Notes: generated by a model from the letters alone, not told the origin. A stretch of 64,000 nt of DNA from Flavobacterium filum DSM 17961 (GCF_000425465.1 NZ_AUDM01000008.1:117268-181267), one strand, 5' to 3'. Shown: positions 51,898 to 61,058, numbered from the stretch's first letter. Numbers and translations are program-made.

Positions 51898-52856
51898 ATC
51901 TAAATTTATTAATCGAAAACTTAACCAACCCTGCATTATTGTTTTTTGTATTAGGTGTTTTGGCGGTAAAGTTCAAAAGCGATTTGGAAATTCCACAGAA
52001 CTCCTCAAAATTTATTTCACTTTATTTATTGTTTTCTATAGGGTTTAAGGGAGGTCAGGAATTGGTGCATAGCGAATTGAATGTTTCAATTTTGTGGTCT
52101 TTACTTTTCGGAATTTTTGTTGCGATATTAATTCCGCTTTATACTTTTTTCATTCTCAAAAAGAAATTATCTATTGAAAATTCTGGAGCAATTGCGGCTG
52201 CTTATGGTTCTGTTAGTGCTGTAACGTTTGTAACTGCAGTTTCATTTTTAGAAATTCAAAACCTTACGTTCAATGGTCACATGGTAGCCGTGATGGCTTT
52301 GATGGAAGCTCCAGCCATTATTATTGGTGTAATTTTAATTCGCTTGTTTGGCTCAAAAGAATCGTGTAACGGGAATTTATTTTCCATTGTTAAGCATTCA
52401 TTTTCAAATGGTAGTGTTTTTTTAATCATCGGAAGTTTACTCATTGGATTTTTAGCCAGTGATAAAGAAGCAATGGGCATTAAACCTTTTACAACAGATA
52501 TTTTCAAAGGTTTTTTGGCTATTTTTCTTCTTGATATGGGAATCGTCTGCGGAAAGAAGATCTCTGACTTTCTAAAAGGCGGATGGTTTACAGCCTTGTT
52601 CGCTATTTTAATTCCTTTGTTTAATGGTACTTTAGTTGCTATTTTGAGTGGATTTGTAACCTCTTCAGTTGGTGACCGATTTATGTTTGCCGTTTTAGCA
52701 GCAAGTGCTTCTTATATAGCCGTGCCCGCTGCCATGAAAATTGCTGTTCCAAAAGCGAATCCCGGACTTTTTGTACCGATGGCTTTAGCGGTTACTTTTC
52801 CTTTTAATATCACAATTGGAATGCCAATTTATCTGGTAGTTATTGAAGCGTTTTAA
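51894..52856 (+). CDS. Sodium-dependent bicarbonate transporter, SbtA family
   Basis: 320 residues with about ten membrane segments. MNLNLLIENLTNPALLFFVL, LYLLFSIGFKGGQEL, IAAAYGSVSAVTFVTA and YIAVPAAMKIAVPKANPGLF are SbtA-family hallmarks. SbtA takes up bicarbonate with sodium in cyanobacteria; the same function is likely here. It overlaps the TsaC-type gene by ATGA and ends four bases into the convergent DUF2721 gene. No SbtB-type PII protein is seen nearby. Confidence 0.9.
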   Translation: MNLNLLIENLTNPALLFFVLGVLAVKFKSDLEIPQNSSKFISLYLLFSIGFKGGQELVHSELNVSILWSLLFGIFVAILIPLYTFFILKKKLSIENSGAIAAAYGSVSAVTFVTAVSFLEIQNLTFNGHMVAVMALMEAPAIIIGVILIRLFGSKESCNGNLFSIVKHSFSNGSVFLIIGSLLIGFLASDKEAMGIKPFTTDIFKGFLAIFLLDMGIVCGKKISDFLKGGWFTALFAILIPLFNGTLVAILSGFVTSSVGDRFMFAVLAASASYIAVPAAMKIAVPKANPGLFVPMALAVTFPFNITIGMPIYLVVIEAF

Positions 52857-53242
52857 TCCACCAAATCCTTTAAATGAACACGTAATGCTTTAACAGAAAT
52901 GCTAATTTCCCAAAAAGAAATGCCAAGGGAAATAAGTAACATCAGTAAACTTCCTCCGAAAAGAATAATGCCCGGTAATTGGTATTCAAAAAAGAGCATC
53001 AACATCGCAAAAACAGAAAGAAATAAGCTGAGCACACCGGCCAATTGCATATAGCGAATCAACGTTAATCTCAGATTTAAATTGGCAATTTCAATCAAGA
53101 TGCTTTTGTTCTCTTTTTCGTCGTATGTCTTTTTTAAACCTCTTACAATCTGAGCAATGGTCAAAAACCGATTGGTATAGGCCAATAAAATCAAAGAAGT
53201 GGCAGAAAAAAGTAGGGCTGGAGTGTCGATGGTAAGGGTCAT
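52853..53242 (-). CDS. DUF2721 family membrane protein
   Basis: 129 residues. TPALLFSATSLILLAYTNRF, the charged GLKKTYDEKEN loop and two later membrane segments are the DUF2721 layout. Inner-membrane protein of unknown function. It overlaps the end of the convergent sbtA gene by four bases. Confidence 0.85.
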   Translation of the reverse strand: MTLTIDTPALLFSATSLILLAYTNRFLTIAQIVRGLKKTYDEKENKSILIEIANLNLRLTLIRYMQLAGVLSLFLSVFAMLMLFFEYQLPGIILFGGSLLMLLISLGISFWEISISVKALRVHLKDLVD

Positions 53243-53311
53243 TTTCTTTGGTTTCAGGTTTCAAGTTCAAAAGTTGTTAAACATTATTCAAAATTCAAAG
53301 AATAATAATTT

Positions 53312-53349
53312 AAAAAAAATCATTGTCAAAAATACATACTTTGACAATG
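53312..53349 (-). terminator. Terminator of the 73-residue gene
   Basis: Reverse strand: CATTGTCAAA pairs with TTTGACAATG (53340-53349 with 53321-53330), nine-base loop, followed by about eight Ts. 34 bases after the stop. Confidence 0.85.
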
Positions 53350-53383
53350 ACTTCATTTATTTTGGTTGGGTAATATTGTACTA

Positions 53384-53605
53384 TTATACTCCTCCCATTA
53401 CGCGTAAAGCAATATTTAATACTAAAGATACGCCCATACCAATAAGTGCTGCATAACAAGCCGTTTGAGCAGATTTTGGTTCATCTTTCTTTTTCATAAA
53501 ATAAATAATTGCTCCAGCAAGTGGGATACAAAAAGATAAAACGGTAAGTCCGGTGTTTAACTTGTCTTGATTTTGATCTGATTGATTTTGTTGATTTTCT
53601 GACAT
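53384..53605 (-). CDS. Small membrane protein
   Basis: 73 residues. A Gln/Asn/Asp-rich N-terminus (MSENQQNQSDQNQDKLNTG) precedes two hydrophobic segments (about 19-36 and 47-70). The downstream terminator and tight link to the DUF2085 gene (10 bases) support a real gene. Function unknown. Confidence 0.72.
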   Translation of the reverse strand: MSENQQNQSDQNQDKLNTGLTVLSFCIPLAGAIIYFMKKKDEPKSAQTACYAALIGMGVSLVLNIALRVMGGV

Positions 53606-53615
53606 AATATATAGT

Positions 53616-53954
53616 TTAAATGATTAGTAAAATGTAATCGCCAATTTTTTTCCCAACAATTGAAATTAATGACATTGAGCCTACACCAGCAATAAATCCG
53701 GAGGTAACTCGAATGAAATTATTACTTTCTCTGTTGTAAATTGCTTGAATTGTACCATCCAAATAAGTAGGAATCATCATTAATATCGATATCCAAAAAT
53801 TGAACGTTAAAAATCCAAATAAAAAAATTGGCATTGATAAATAACCTATGTGAATTCCGGTACATCTGGCACAAACAGGAAATTGTTTTCCTTTCCAAAA
53901 AAAGGAACGTTCCGGTTTTCGATGACAATAGGTTAAATGTATTTTTGTATTCAA
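53616..53954 (-). CDS. DUF2085 family membrane protein
   Basis: 112 residues. YCHRKPERSFFWKGKQFPVC followed by ARCTGIHIGYLSMPIF is the DUF2085 signature (CHR...CxRCxGIxxG), suggesting a metal or redox site on the membrane face. Three hydrophobic segments. Unknown function; co-transcribed with the 73-residue gene. Confidence 0.88.
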   Translation of the reverse strand: MNTKIHLTYCHRKPERSFFWKGKQFPVCARCTGIHIGYLSMPIFLFGFLTFNFWISILMMIPTYLDGTIQAIYNRESNNFIRVTSGFIAGVGSMSLISIVGKKIGDYILLII

Positions 53955-54047
53955 AATGCATAAATTTTAGCTAATATATAAAAATTACAATTAACAATGA
54001 AGTATTTATAATTCATTAAAAAATTCAAAAAGCTTTTGCCTTTGATC

Positions 54048-54078
54048 AAAAAAAACCTGCAAGTTTCCACTCACAGGT
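54048..54078 (-). terminator. Terminator of htpG
   Basis: Reverse strand: ACCTGTGAG pairs with CTTGCAGGT (54070-54078 with 54055-54063; two G-T pairs), then about eight Ts. 30 bases after the htpG stop. Confidence 0.75.
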
Positions 54079-54107
54079 CTTTTCTCTATTCTCTATATTC
54101 TTTTTTC

Positions 54108-55994
54108 TTACTTAATCATCTCAAAACTTCTCTTCACAAAAGCTGTCAATTCTTCGCCTTTCAATAATCCTTGCGAGATTTTGGCTAAGTCCATCGCTTG
54201 TTTTACCAAATGTTCTTGAGCTGATTTGTCTTCGGTTGATAAAATTGTTGTGGCTAAATTAGAATTAGTATTCACTACTAAATTATACATTTCCGGAAAA
54301 TTACCCATACCAAACATACCGCCACCGCCGGTTTGACTCATTTCTTTCATACGTCGCATGAATTCCGGTTGGGTAATCATGAAGGGTGCGGCATTGCTGT
54401 CCATTGCTTCTAGTTGAACGGTATAAGTTGCTTTTGGTACTAATTCTTCTAAAACCGTTTTCAATTTGGTTGATTCTTCTTCCGATAATTTTGAAATCTG
54501 AGTATCTTCTTTCTGAATCAATTTGTCAAGGTGATCCGAATCGACACGCACAAAAGTCAAGTTTTCATTGTCAGCTTCTAGTTTTTGAATCAAATGCGAT
54601 ACAATCGGGCTGTCTAACAACAATACTTCATAGCCTTTTTCTTTAGCAATGTCGATGTAACTGTGTTGTGCTTCTTTGTTAGAAGCATATAACACCACCA
54701 ATTTTCCGTTTTTATCGGTTTGATTGGCACTGATTTTATCCTTTAACTCAGTTAAGGTGAAATACTTCTCGTCAACGGTGGGATACAACACAAAATCGCC
54801 TGCTTTTTCATAGAATTTAGGTTCCGAAAGCATTCCGTATTCCAAAACGATTTTGATGTCGTTCCATTTTTGTTCAAAATCTTCACGGTTTTCGTTGAAT
54901 AATGATTTCAATTTATCGGCTACTTTTCGAGTGATGTAGTTGGAAATCTTTTTCACATTACCATCCGATTGCAAATAGGAACGCGACACATTCAACGGAA
55001 TATCAGGTGAATCAATTACACCACGAAGCATTACCAAAAATTCAGGAACAATTCCTTCCACATTATCGGTTACAAAAACCTGATTTTGGTACAATTGAAT
55101 TTTGTCTTTTTGAATTTGTAAATCGGCCGACATTTTTGGGAAATATAAAATTCCTGTCAAATTAAACGGATAATCCACGTTTAAGTGAATACTGAACAAC
55201 GGGTCTTCAAATTGCATTGGATACAATTCGCGATAGAAGTCTTTGTAATCTTCATCTTTTAATTCTGTTGGAGCTTTTGTCCAAGCCGGAGTGGGGTTGT
55301 TGATGATGTTGTCAACTTCAATTTCTTCCGGTTTAGCATCTTCTGCAGAACCTTCCGGTAATGGTAACGTTTCTTTTTTAGTTCCAAATTTAATGGGCAC
55401 CGGCATGAATTTGTTATATTTTTTCAACAATTCACGAATTTTAAAGTCTTCTAAAAACTCTAATGAATCTTCTGCAATGTGAAGAATGATTTCTGTTCCT
55501 CTTTCGGTTTTGTCATGTGGAACTAATGTAAATTCAGGACTTCCGTCACATGTCCAATGAGCGGCCGGTTTGTCTTTATACGATTTGGTAATGATTTCCA
55601 CTTTGGAAGCTACCATGAAAGCCGAATAAAAACCTAAACCAAAATGACCAATAATGCCTGAATCTTTGGCAGAATCTTTATATTTTTCCAAAAATTCTTC
55701 GGCACCTGAAAAAGCAACTTGGTTAATGTATTTCTCCACTTCTTCGGCTGTCATACCTAAACCTTGATCGATAATGTGTAATTTTTTGTTTTCCTTATCG
55801 ATTTTTACTTCAATTTTTGGGTTTCCATATTCTATTTTGGCTTCACCGATTGAAGTTAAATGCTTTAATTTTAAAGTAGCATCGGTAGCATTCGAAACCA
55901 ATTCACGAAGAAAAATTTCGTGATCACTGTATAGAAATTTTTTGATTAAAGGAAAGATGTTTTCTACAGAAACATTTATTTTTCCGGTTGTCAT
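54108..55994 (-). CDS. htpG: Molecular chaperone HtpG (Hsp90)
   Basis: 628 residues, full family length. GHKL ATP-binding motifs: LRELVSNATDATLKL, IIDQGLGMTAEEV and IIGHFGLGFYSAFMVA; the middle-domain catalytic Arg region is LPLNVSRSYLQSD. The dimerisation domain completes the C-terminus. It aids folding and quality control in the cytoplasm. A TATCTTTT -7-like element (56024-56031, one mismatch) lies about 30 bases upstream. Confidence 0.95.
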   Translation of the reverse strand: MTTGKINVSVENIFPLIKKFLYSDHEIFLRELVSNATDATLKLKHLTSIGEAKIEYGNPKIEVKIDKENKKLHIIDQGLGMTAEEVEKYINQVAFSGAEEFLEKYKDSAKDSGIIGHFGLGFYSAFMVASKVEIITKSYKDKPAAHWTCDGSPEFTLVPHDKTERGTEIILHIAEDSLEFLEDFKIRELLKKYNKFMPVPIKFGTKKETLPLPEGSAEDAKPEEIEVDNIINNPTPAWTKAPTELKDEDYKDFYRELYPMQFEDPLFSIHLNVDYPFNLTGILYFPKMSADLQIQKDKIQLYQNQVFVTDNVEGIVPEFLVMLRGVIDSPDIPLNVSRSYLQSDGNVKKISNYITRKVADKLKSLFNENREDFEQKWNDIKIVLEYGMLSEPKFYEKAGDFVLYPTVDEKYFTLTELKDKISANQTDKNGKLVVLYASNKEAQHSYIDIAKEKGYEVLLLDSPIVSHLIQKLEADNENLTFVRVDSDHLDKLIQKEDTQISKLSEEESTKLKTVLEELVPKATYTVQLEAMDSNAAPFMITQPEFMRRMKEMSQTGGGGMFGMGNFPEMYNLVVNTNSNLATTILSTEDKSAQEHLVKQAMDLAKISQGLLKGEELTAFVKRSFEMIK

Positions 55995-56131
55995 ATTTTG
56001 AATTTTAAGTTAAACATTTTGGAAAAAGATATAACAAAAGCAATACCAATTAATAAATCCTGACAATTTGTCGTAGCATTAGTTTGACAAAAAATGTTGT
56101 TAATTTTATTTAGCATATTATGATTTGAAAG

Positions 56132-56139
56132 TATCTTTG
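56132..56139 (+). promoter_or_regulatory. -7 element of the lipocalin-like/OmpA operon
   Basis: TATCTTTG, exact TAnnTTTG match, 24 bases before the first ATG. No TTG occurs at the usual spacing. Confidence 0.55.
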
Positions 56140-56163
56140 TAAACAATTTTAAAATGTAAAGAG

Positions 56164-56634
56164 ATGAAGAAAATTCTAATGATTACTTTGTTTTCAGTTT
56201 TTATGATGGGTTGTAAAACAAATACCGCAACTCAGTTAGATTTTAAAACGGAAGTTGCTTTAAAAGGAAATTGGGTGATAACGGCTGTTTCTTATCCTGG
56301 TTCTGAATATATTAAAGTAACATCGTTTGATATTGCTGATTCACAATGCTTTGTTGGAAGTACATGGAAGTTTGTATCCAACAATAACAAAGGTCAAATG
56401 GCTTTAACTAAATCCGGTTGTCCATCATTTAGTTCTGCAATTACATGGTTGGTAAACAAAGATGGTAATTTTGTAATGAAATTAATTGATGCTGGTGAAA
56501 AAGCAAAAAAAGTTAGAGAGGGTTATGTGTTGAAGCTTGCTAATCAATCTGAAAATTCTTTTCAATTAGTGGATAGAATTACAGTTGGTGGTTCTATGGC
56601 TGATGTAGTTTATCAATTTCAAAAAACAAATTAA
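56164..56634 (+). CDS. Lipocalin-like lipoprotein
   Basis: 156 residues with lipobox SVFMMGCKTN (Cys at 17). The mature part has LKGNWVITAVSYPG and GSTWKFVSNNNKG, and ends with QLVDRITVGGSMADVVYQFQ, the beta-barrel layout of Bacteroidetes lipocalin-family lipoproteins. It probably binds a small ligand at the outer membrane. Its stop is 18 bases before the OmpA-family gene, so the two form an envelope operon. Confidence 0.78.
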   Translation: MKKILMITLFSVFMMGCKTNTATQLDFKTEVALKGNWVITAVSYPGSEYIKVTSFDIADSQCFVGSTWKFVSNNNKGQMALTKSGCPSFSSAITWLVNKDGNFVMKLIDAGEKAKKVREGYVLKLANQSENSFQLVDRITVGGSMADVVYQFQKTN

Positions 56635-56652
56635 TACGTAAAAAGCAAGAGT

Positions 56653-57348
56653 ATGAAAAAAATAATAGCATTATCAATAGTCGTTTCATTTGCATTAGCA
56701 ACAATCCTAACCGGATGTGAAGCGGCTAAAAATACAAATAAAACACAAAGAGGAGCTGCAATTGGTGTAGCTGCCGGAGCCATAATTGGTGGAGTTTTAG
56801 GGAATAACTTAGGAAAAGGTGGAAACACAGCTCTTGGTGCCGTGATTGGTGGAGTAGTGGGTGGAACTGTTGGAGGTGTGATTGGTAACAAAATGGATAA
56901 GCAAGCTCGTGAAATCGAACAAGCTTTGCCAGGTGCAGAAGTAAATAGAGTAGAAGAAGGAATTGTATTGGTTTTAGGTGAAAATTCTGTGAATTTTGAA
57001 ACATCTAAATCAGTATTAACCCCAACGGCTAAAACAAATTTAGATAAGTTGGTGCCTGTATTTCAAAGTTATGCTGACACCGATATTGTTATCTACGGAT
57101 ATACAGATAGTACTGGTCGTTTAGAATTCAATCAAAAACTATCAGAAGACCGTGCTGCTTCAGTAAGAGCTTATTTGGTAAGCAAAGGATTGAATGCTGC
57201 TCGTTTCAAAACTAAAGGCATGGGGCCAAATGATCCTATTGCCACAAATGATACACCGGAGGGAAGAAGTAAAAACAGACGCGTTGAGTTTACCATTACT
57301 GCCAATGAAAAAATGATTCAAGACGCACAAAAAGAAGTGAAAAACTAA
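56653..57348 (+). CDS. OmpA-family lipoprotein with glycine zipper
   Basis: 231 residues. Lipobox ATILTGCEAA (Cys at 22), then a glycine-zipper region (GAIIGGVLGNNLGKGG, AVIGGVVGGTVGGVIG; about 36-75) and a C-terminal OmpA domain (about 105-225) with IYGYTDSTGRLEFNQKLSED and SKNRRVEFTI, the peptidoglycan-binding Asp and Arg. Layout resembles YiaD. It tethers the outer membrane to the cell wall. Terminator follows. Confidence 0.92.
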   Translation: MKKIIALSIVVSFALATILTGCEAAKNTNKTQRGAAIGVAAGAIIGGVLGNNLGKGGNTALGAVIGGVVGGTVGGVIGNKMDKQAREIEQALPGAEVNRVEEGIVLVLGENSVNFETSKSVLTPTAKTNLDKLVPVFQSYADTDIVIYGYTDSTGRLEFNQKLSEDRAASVRAYLVSKGLNAARFKTKGMGPNDPIATNDTPEGRSKNRRVEFTITANEKMIQDAQKEVKN

Positions 57349-57370
57349 TTTTTATATACTTTAAATCAAG

Positions 57371-57399
57371 GCCACCTTTTTTAAGGTGGTTTTTTTTTT
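57371..57399 (+). terminator. Terminator of the OmpA-family gene
   Basis: GCCACCTT (57371-57378) pairs with AAGGTGGT (57383-57390) around a TTTT loop, followed by a long T run. Strong intrinsic terminator. Confidence 0.9.
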
Positions 57400-57488
57400 G
57401 AAACAACTTTAACAAAAATTTTGTTTAAATTATTTTGTAAAAAGTTAAACAAATTTGTATTTTTACAGTGTAAATAAATAAACGAAAA

Positions 57489-58160
57489 ATGACTACAACC
57501 AAAAAAGCTACAAACAAGAAGAAAACGGTAGATGAAAACCATATTATTACTGCCTATATGAATCAAGTTTTACAATACAATGAAGAACCTAAAAATGTTT
57601 TTTTATTCTGTCAGGAAAACAAGATTCAGGAGAGTGATTTTTATACTTTCTTCGGTTCCTTAGAAGCGTTAAAGCAAGAAATTTGGGTAAAGTTTTTTGA
57701 AAATGTAAAACAAACAATTGAATCGGATGATAAATATGATGCATATTCTAATAAAAATAAATTGTTAACACTCTATTTTTCATTGATAGAAGTGATGACA
57801 CTCAATAGAAGTTATGTGATGTTTGCATTGAAAGAAGATAAAAATGCGTTGAAAAATTTACAACAATTAAAATCTTTTCGAAACCATTTCAAAAGTTTTA
57901 TCGTAGATATGATGAACATGCAAACTTCGGAGGATGATTTTAAGGTGAACAAGTTTATAAAACCTTTTTATGCAGAAGGAGCATGGATTGAGTTCTTAGT
58001 CATTTTGAAATTTTGGTTAGAAGATACGTCGAAAGGTTTTGAGAAAACAGATGTGATGATTGAAAAAACCGTAAAAGCAACTTTTGATGTGTTGGACACT
58101 ACGCCCTTAGAAAGTTTGTTTGATTTGGGAAAATTTGTTTGGAAAGAAAAATTTAATTAA
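57489..58160 (+). CDS. TetR-family transcriptional regulator
   Basis: 223 residues. The N-terminal 70 residues form a TetR-type HTH: a basic tail (KKATNKKKTVDEN) followed by IQESDFYTFFGSLEALKQEI, the recognition helix and following helix of the family. The all-helical C-terminal domain (about 75-215) should bind an effector. A TTG-N21-TATTTTTA promoter-like sequence lies at 57435-57466. Its stop is six bases before the AarF-type gene, which it probably regulates. Confidence 0.8.
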   Translation: MTTTKKATNKKKTVDENHIITAYMNQVLQYNEEPKNVFLFCQENKIQESDFYTFFGSLEALKQEIWVKFFENVKQTIESDDKYDAYSNKNKLLTLYFSLIEVMTLNRSYVMFALKEDKNALKNLQQLKSFRNHFKSFIVDMMNMQTSEDDFKVNKFIKPFYAEGAWIEFLVILKFWLEDTSKGFEKTDVMIEKTVKATFDVLDTTPLESLFDLGKFVWKEKFN

Positions 58161-58166
58161 CAGAAA

Positions 58167-59480
58167 TTGAAAACATTAGACAAAATACCCACCAACAAAA
58201 TTGAACGTGCGGGACAATTGGTTAAAACCGGTTTGAAAGTAGGAGGAAACTACATTGCTTATTATGGCGAAAAAGTGGTGAATCCGAGTTTGACCAAAGA
58301 TAAATTGAATGAGAACAATGCAGAGGATATTTATGACGGACTCAAAAATTTAAAAGGGAGTGCGTTGAAAGTGGCTCAAATGCTGAGCATGGAGAAAAAT
58401 ATTATGCCAAAAGCATACGTGGAAAAGTTTTCGCTGGCACAATTTTCGGTGCCGCCGTTGAGTGCTCCGTTGGTGAGAAAGACATTTAAAAATTATTTGG
58501 GAAAATATCCTGAACAACTATACGATTCGTTTACGCCAGATTCAATTAATGCGGCCAGCATCGGTCAGGTGCACAAAGCCGCAAAGGATGGGAAAAATCT
58601 TGCTGTGAAAATTCAATATCCGGGTGTGGCGGAGAGTATTAGTTCAGACCTGGCAATTGTGAAACCTTTTGCTATTAAAATGTTCAACCTCCAAGGAAAA
58701 GACTCTGAGAAATATTTCAAGGAGGTTGAACATAAATTATTAGAGGAAACGGATTATGAGTTAGAATTGAAGCAAGGTGAGTTTATTGCGAAAGCGTGTT
58801 CTAAAATTCCAAATTTACGATTTCCAAAGTATTATGAAGCTTTATCGTCGAAGCGAATTTTGACGATGGATTGGATGGAGGGTGAACATCTTTCTGAATT
58901 TACGGCTCACAATGAGAACCGTGAAAAAGGAGATAAATTAGGACAAGCGATGTGGGATTTTTACATGTATCAAATGCATGTGTTGCGTCAGGTGCACGCC
59001 GATCCACATCCCGGTAACTTTTTGGTTGATAAAGAAGCTAATTTGATAGCTATTGATTTTGGTTGTATCAAACAAGTTCCGGAGGATTTTTATAAGCCTT
59101 ATTTTGAATTGGCTCAACCGGAGGTGATTAACAACCCAAAATTGTTCAACGAAAAGTTGTTTGAATTAGAAATATTGCGAACTGATGATTCGCCTAAAGA
59201 GATTGAGTATTTTACGAAGTTATTTCATCAGTTGTTGAGTTTGTTTACACAACCGTTTCACGGCGATTTCTTTGATTTTTCGGATGAAGAATTCTTTGGG
59301 AAAATTGCCAAAATGGGTGAGGAGTTCTCAAAAGACACTCAACTACGAAAAATGAACGGCAACAGAGGTTCAAAGCACTTTTTATACATTAACAGAACGT
59401 TCTTTGGTTTGTATAATTTGCTTCACGATTTAAAAGCAAGAGTAAAAACTAAAGATTTTGAAAAATACATTACCAACTAA
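58167..59480 (+). CDS. AarF/UbiB-type (ABC1) kinase-like protein
   Basis: 437 residues from a TTG. Motifs: NLKGSALKVAQMLS (the KxGQ box, here K-V-A-Q), the alanine-rich loop NAASIGQVHKA, Lys in LAVKIQYPGV, ADPHPGNFLVD and the DFG-like LIAIDFGCIKQ. UbiB/ABC1 proteins bind ATP and support isoprenoid-quinone synthesis; Bacteroidetes use menaquinone, so the target may differ. Transcribed with the TetR gene, six bases apart. No membrane anchor is evident at the C-terminus. Confidence 0.9.
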   Translation: MKTLDKIPTNKIERAGQLVKTGLKVGGNYIAYYGEKVVNPSLTKDKLNENNAEDIYDGLKNLKGSALKVAQMLSMEKNIMPKAYVEKFSLAQFSVPPLSAPLVRKTFKNYLGKYPEQLYDSFTPDSINAASIGQVHKAAKDGKNLAVKIQYPGVAESISSDLAIVKPFAIKMFNLQGKDSEKYFKEVEHKLLEETDYELELKQGEFIAKACSKIPNLRFPKYYEALSSKRILTMDWMEGEHLSEFTAHNENREKGDKLGQAMWDFYMYQMHVLRQVHADPHPGNFLVDKEANLIAIDFGCIKQVPEDFYKPYFELAQPEVINNPKLFNEKLFELEILRTDDSPKEIEYFTKLFHQLLSLFTQPFHGDFFDFSDEEFFGKIAKMGEEFSKDTQLRKMNGNRGSKHFLYINRTFFGLYNLLHDLKARVKTKDFEKYITN

Positions 59481-59796
59481 ATTTTAGTTGTTTTTTATAA
59501 AGTTTGTTTATTTATTGGTTAGGTTGACGAGAGCGACACTCCACGTTGAGTTGTCGCTCTTGTTCTTTTTAATTGACAACCGATTTATGAATTTGAAAGT
59601 TATTTCTCTATCATCAATCTTGAATTGTGTTAAATGGTGATTAAAGTGTTTGTAAAATGTAACTTTACATTGTGTTGAGTTCATTTTACCAAAGAAAGGT
59701 TTTTATTCAAAATTGAAATGACCTAGTTCATGACACTTTTGAAAGTAAATTATATTTCTTTTAAATCGTTTAATGTCAATTATGATTTTAGCTTAA
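59481..59796. other. 316-bp intergenic gap
   Basis: Holds the terminator of the AarF-type gene (59530-59570) and a 16-base palindrome AATGTAA-CT-TTACATT (59656-59671) that could be a regulator site. No coding sequence or RNA gene is recognised. Confidence 0.6.
59530..59570 (+). terminator. Terminator of the AarF-type gene
   Basis: AGAGCGACA (59530-59538) pairs with TGTCGCTCT (59552-59560), continued inward by CTC/GAG, followed by a T-rich run. Confidence 0.8.
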
Positions 59797-60168
59797 CTAG
59801 CGATGTTGGTCAATCAGAATATTATTCCCATCTGGGTCTGTTAAAGTAATGTGTGCAGGACCGTTTGAGTTAGGGTCTGCCTCAGAGGTTAATGTAATGC
59901 CACAATTTTTTAAATGTTGCTGAATAGTTCTAACATCATCAAATGTTTCAAGGTTTTGTGCGTTTTCATCCCAACCCGGATTAAAAGTAATAATATTGTT
60001 TTCAAACATCCCTTCAAATAAACCAATAATGGCGTTCCCGTTTTTTAGGATTAACCATTTTTGATTAATGTCTCCGCCTAAGCAGGAAAACCCTAAACTT
60101 TCGTAAAATTCTTTAGATTTTTGTATGTCTTTTACCGCAAGACTTATAGAAAAAGCTCCTAGTTTCAT
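59797..60168 (-). CDS. VOC-family (glyoxalase-like) protein
   Basis: 123 residues, the size of a single-module VOC protein. It starts MKLGAFSISLAVKDIQKSKE, has FYESLGFSC, and ends AHITLTDPDGNNILIDQHR, the two beta-alpha-beta-beta-beta halves of the fold. Members are metal-dependent lyases, dioxygenases or resistance proteins; substrate unknown. A TATTTTTG -7-like element (60194-60201) lies upstream on the reverse strand. Confidence 0.9.
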   Translation of the reverse strand: MKLGAFSISLAVKDIQKSKEFYESLGFSCLGGDINQKWLILKNGNAIIGLFEGMFENNIITFNPGWDENAQNLETFDDVRTIQQHLKNCGITLTSEADPNSNGPAHITLTDPDGNNILIDQHR

Positions 60169-60214
60169 GAGTGTTATGTATTGGTTTGTATTTCAAAAAT
60201 AACAATTTTAATAT

Positions 60215-60841
60215 TTACTTTCTCGCTGTTATAATAGTATGTATATCAAACTCCGCTTCCGAAATTTTATACTTCACCTTAAACGTATTAATTTCTCCAA
60301 ATTGAAAACGATTCAGTTGTTCTTTAATATCATCTAGTTTGTGGTAATAAAAATAAACGCGTCCACCGCTGCCCACTTTAAAATCTGATTTTTCAGGATC
60401 GCCTTCTACAAAACTTAAGTAAATCAAGCCATTCTTGTTTAATAAATCATAGGAAGTAGCAATTAGTTCGTTGCACTCCGTTTGTGACAAATAGGGAATG
60501 CAAAACCCGCCAATAATGCCGTCATACTTTGTGTCAAGCGTGTGAATGTCTCGGCTATCCATTACCGCAAAATGTGCCGTTGGGTTGTTTTGCTTTGCCA
60601 ATTCAATCATATTAGATGCAATATCAATTCCAAAGATGTCAAAGTCAGGTCTTTTAAATAAAAGGTATTTAGTGATGTTGCCGGGTCCGCAACCAATTTC
60701 CAACAGTTTGGCTTTGGGTTTTTCGATTGTTTTACAGATAAAATCGTAAGTATCATTATACAAGTCTAATTCCATAAACTTTTCTTGGTATAAAGAAGCA
60801 ATGTTATTCCAAGTGTTGAATGTTTCCTTGTTTTTGTCCAT
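60215..60841 (-). CDS. Class I SAM-dependent methyltransferase
   Basis: 208 residues. Motif I is LLEIGCGPGNITKYLL (about 40-55), then IFGIDIASNMIELAKQ and YDGIIGGFCIPYLSQTEC. Small-molecule methyltransferase of the methyltransferase-25 group; substrate unknown. A TATCTTTG -7 element at 60864-60871 (reverse strand) is an exact match, about 22 bases upstream. Confidence 0.87.
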   Translation of the reverse strand: MDKNKETFNTWNNIASLYQEKFMELDLYNDTYDFICKTIEKPKAKLLEIGCGPGNITKYLLFKRPDFDIFGIDIASNMIELAKQNNPTAHFAVMDSRDIHTLDTKYDGIIGGFCIPYLSQTECNELIATSYDLLNKNGLIYLSFVEGDPEKSDFKVGSGGRVYFYYHKLDDIKEQLNRFQFGEINTFKVKYKISEAEFDIHTIITARK

Positions 60842-60863
60842 TGTTTGGTGTTTTACTTACTTT

Positions 60864-60871
60864 CAAAGATA
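60864..60871 (-). promoter_or_regulatory. -7 element of the methyltransferase gene
   Basis: TATCTTTG on the reverse strand, exact match, 22 bases before the ATG. No TTG at the usual spacing. Confidence 0.5.
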
Positions 60872-61058
60872 GAAAATAAAATATTGAATATTATGTGATT
60901 GATATATGTTAGGGTTGTTTAAGCGAATTATTTAATAACACTCGTTAAAAACAAAAGTAAATTAATGATTTTTTTATCTAAAATTTGTTTGTCAGGTTAA
61001 AAAGAGTGATAGCTGTAGCTGAGTTATTGCCTTATTCTTTTTATTAAATGTATAATTC

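Noticed and set aside
56631..57004. Reverse frames rich in Pro/Thr or Leu/His opposite the OmpA-family gene
   Set aside because: Mirror of the glycine-zipper codons; the forward gene has clear lipobox and OmpA motifs.
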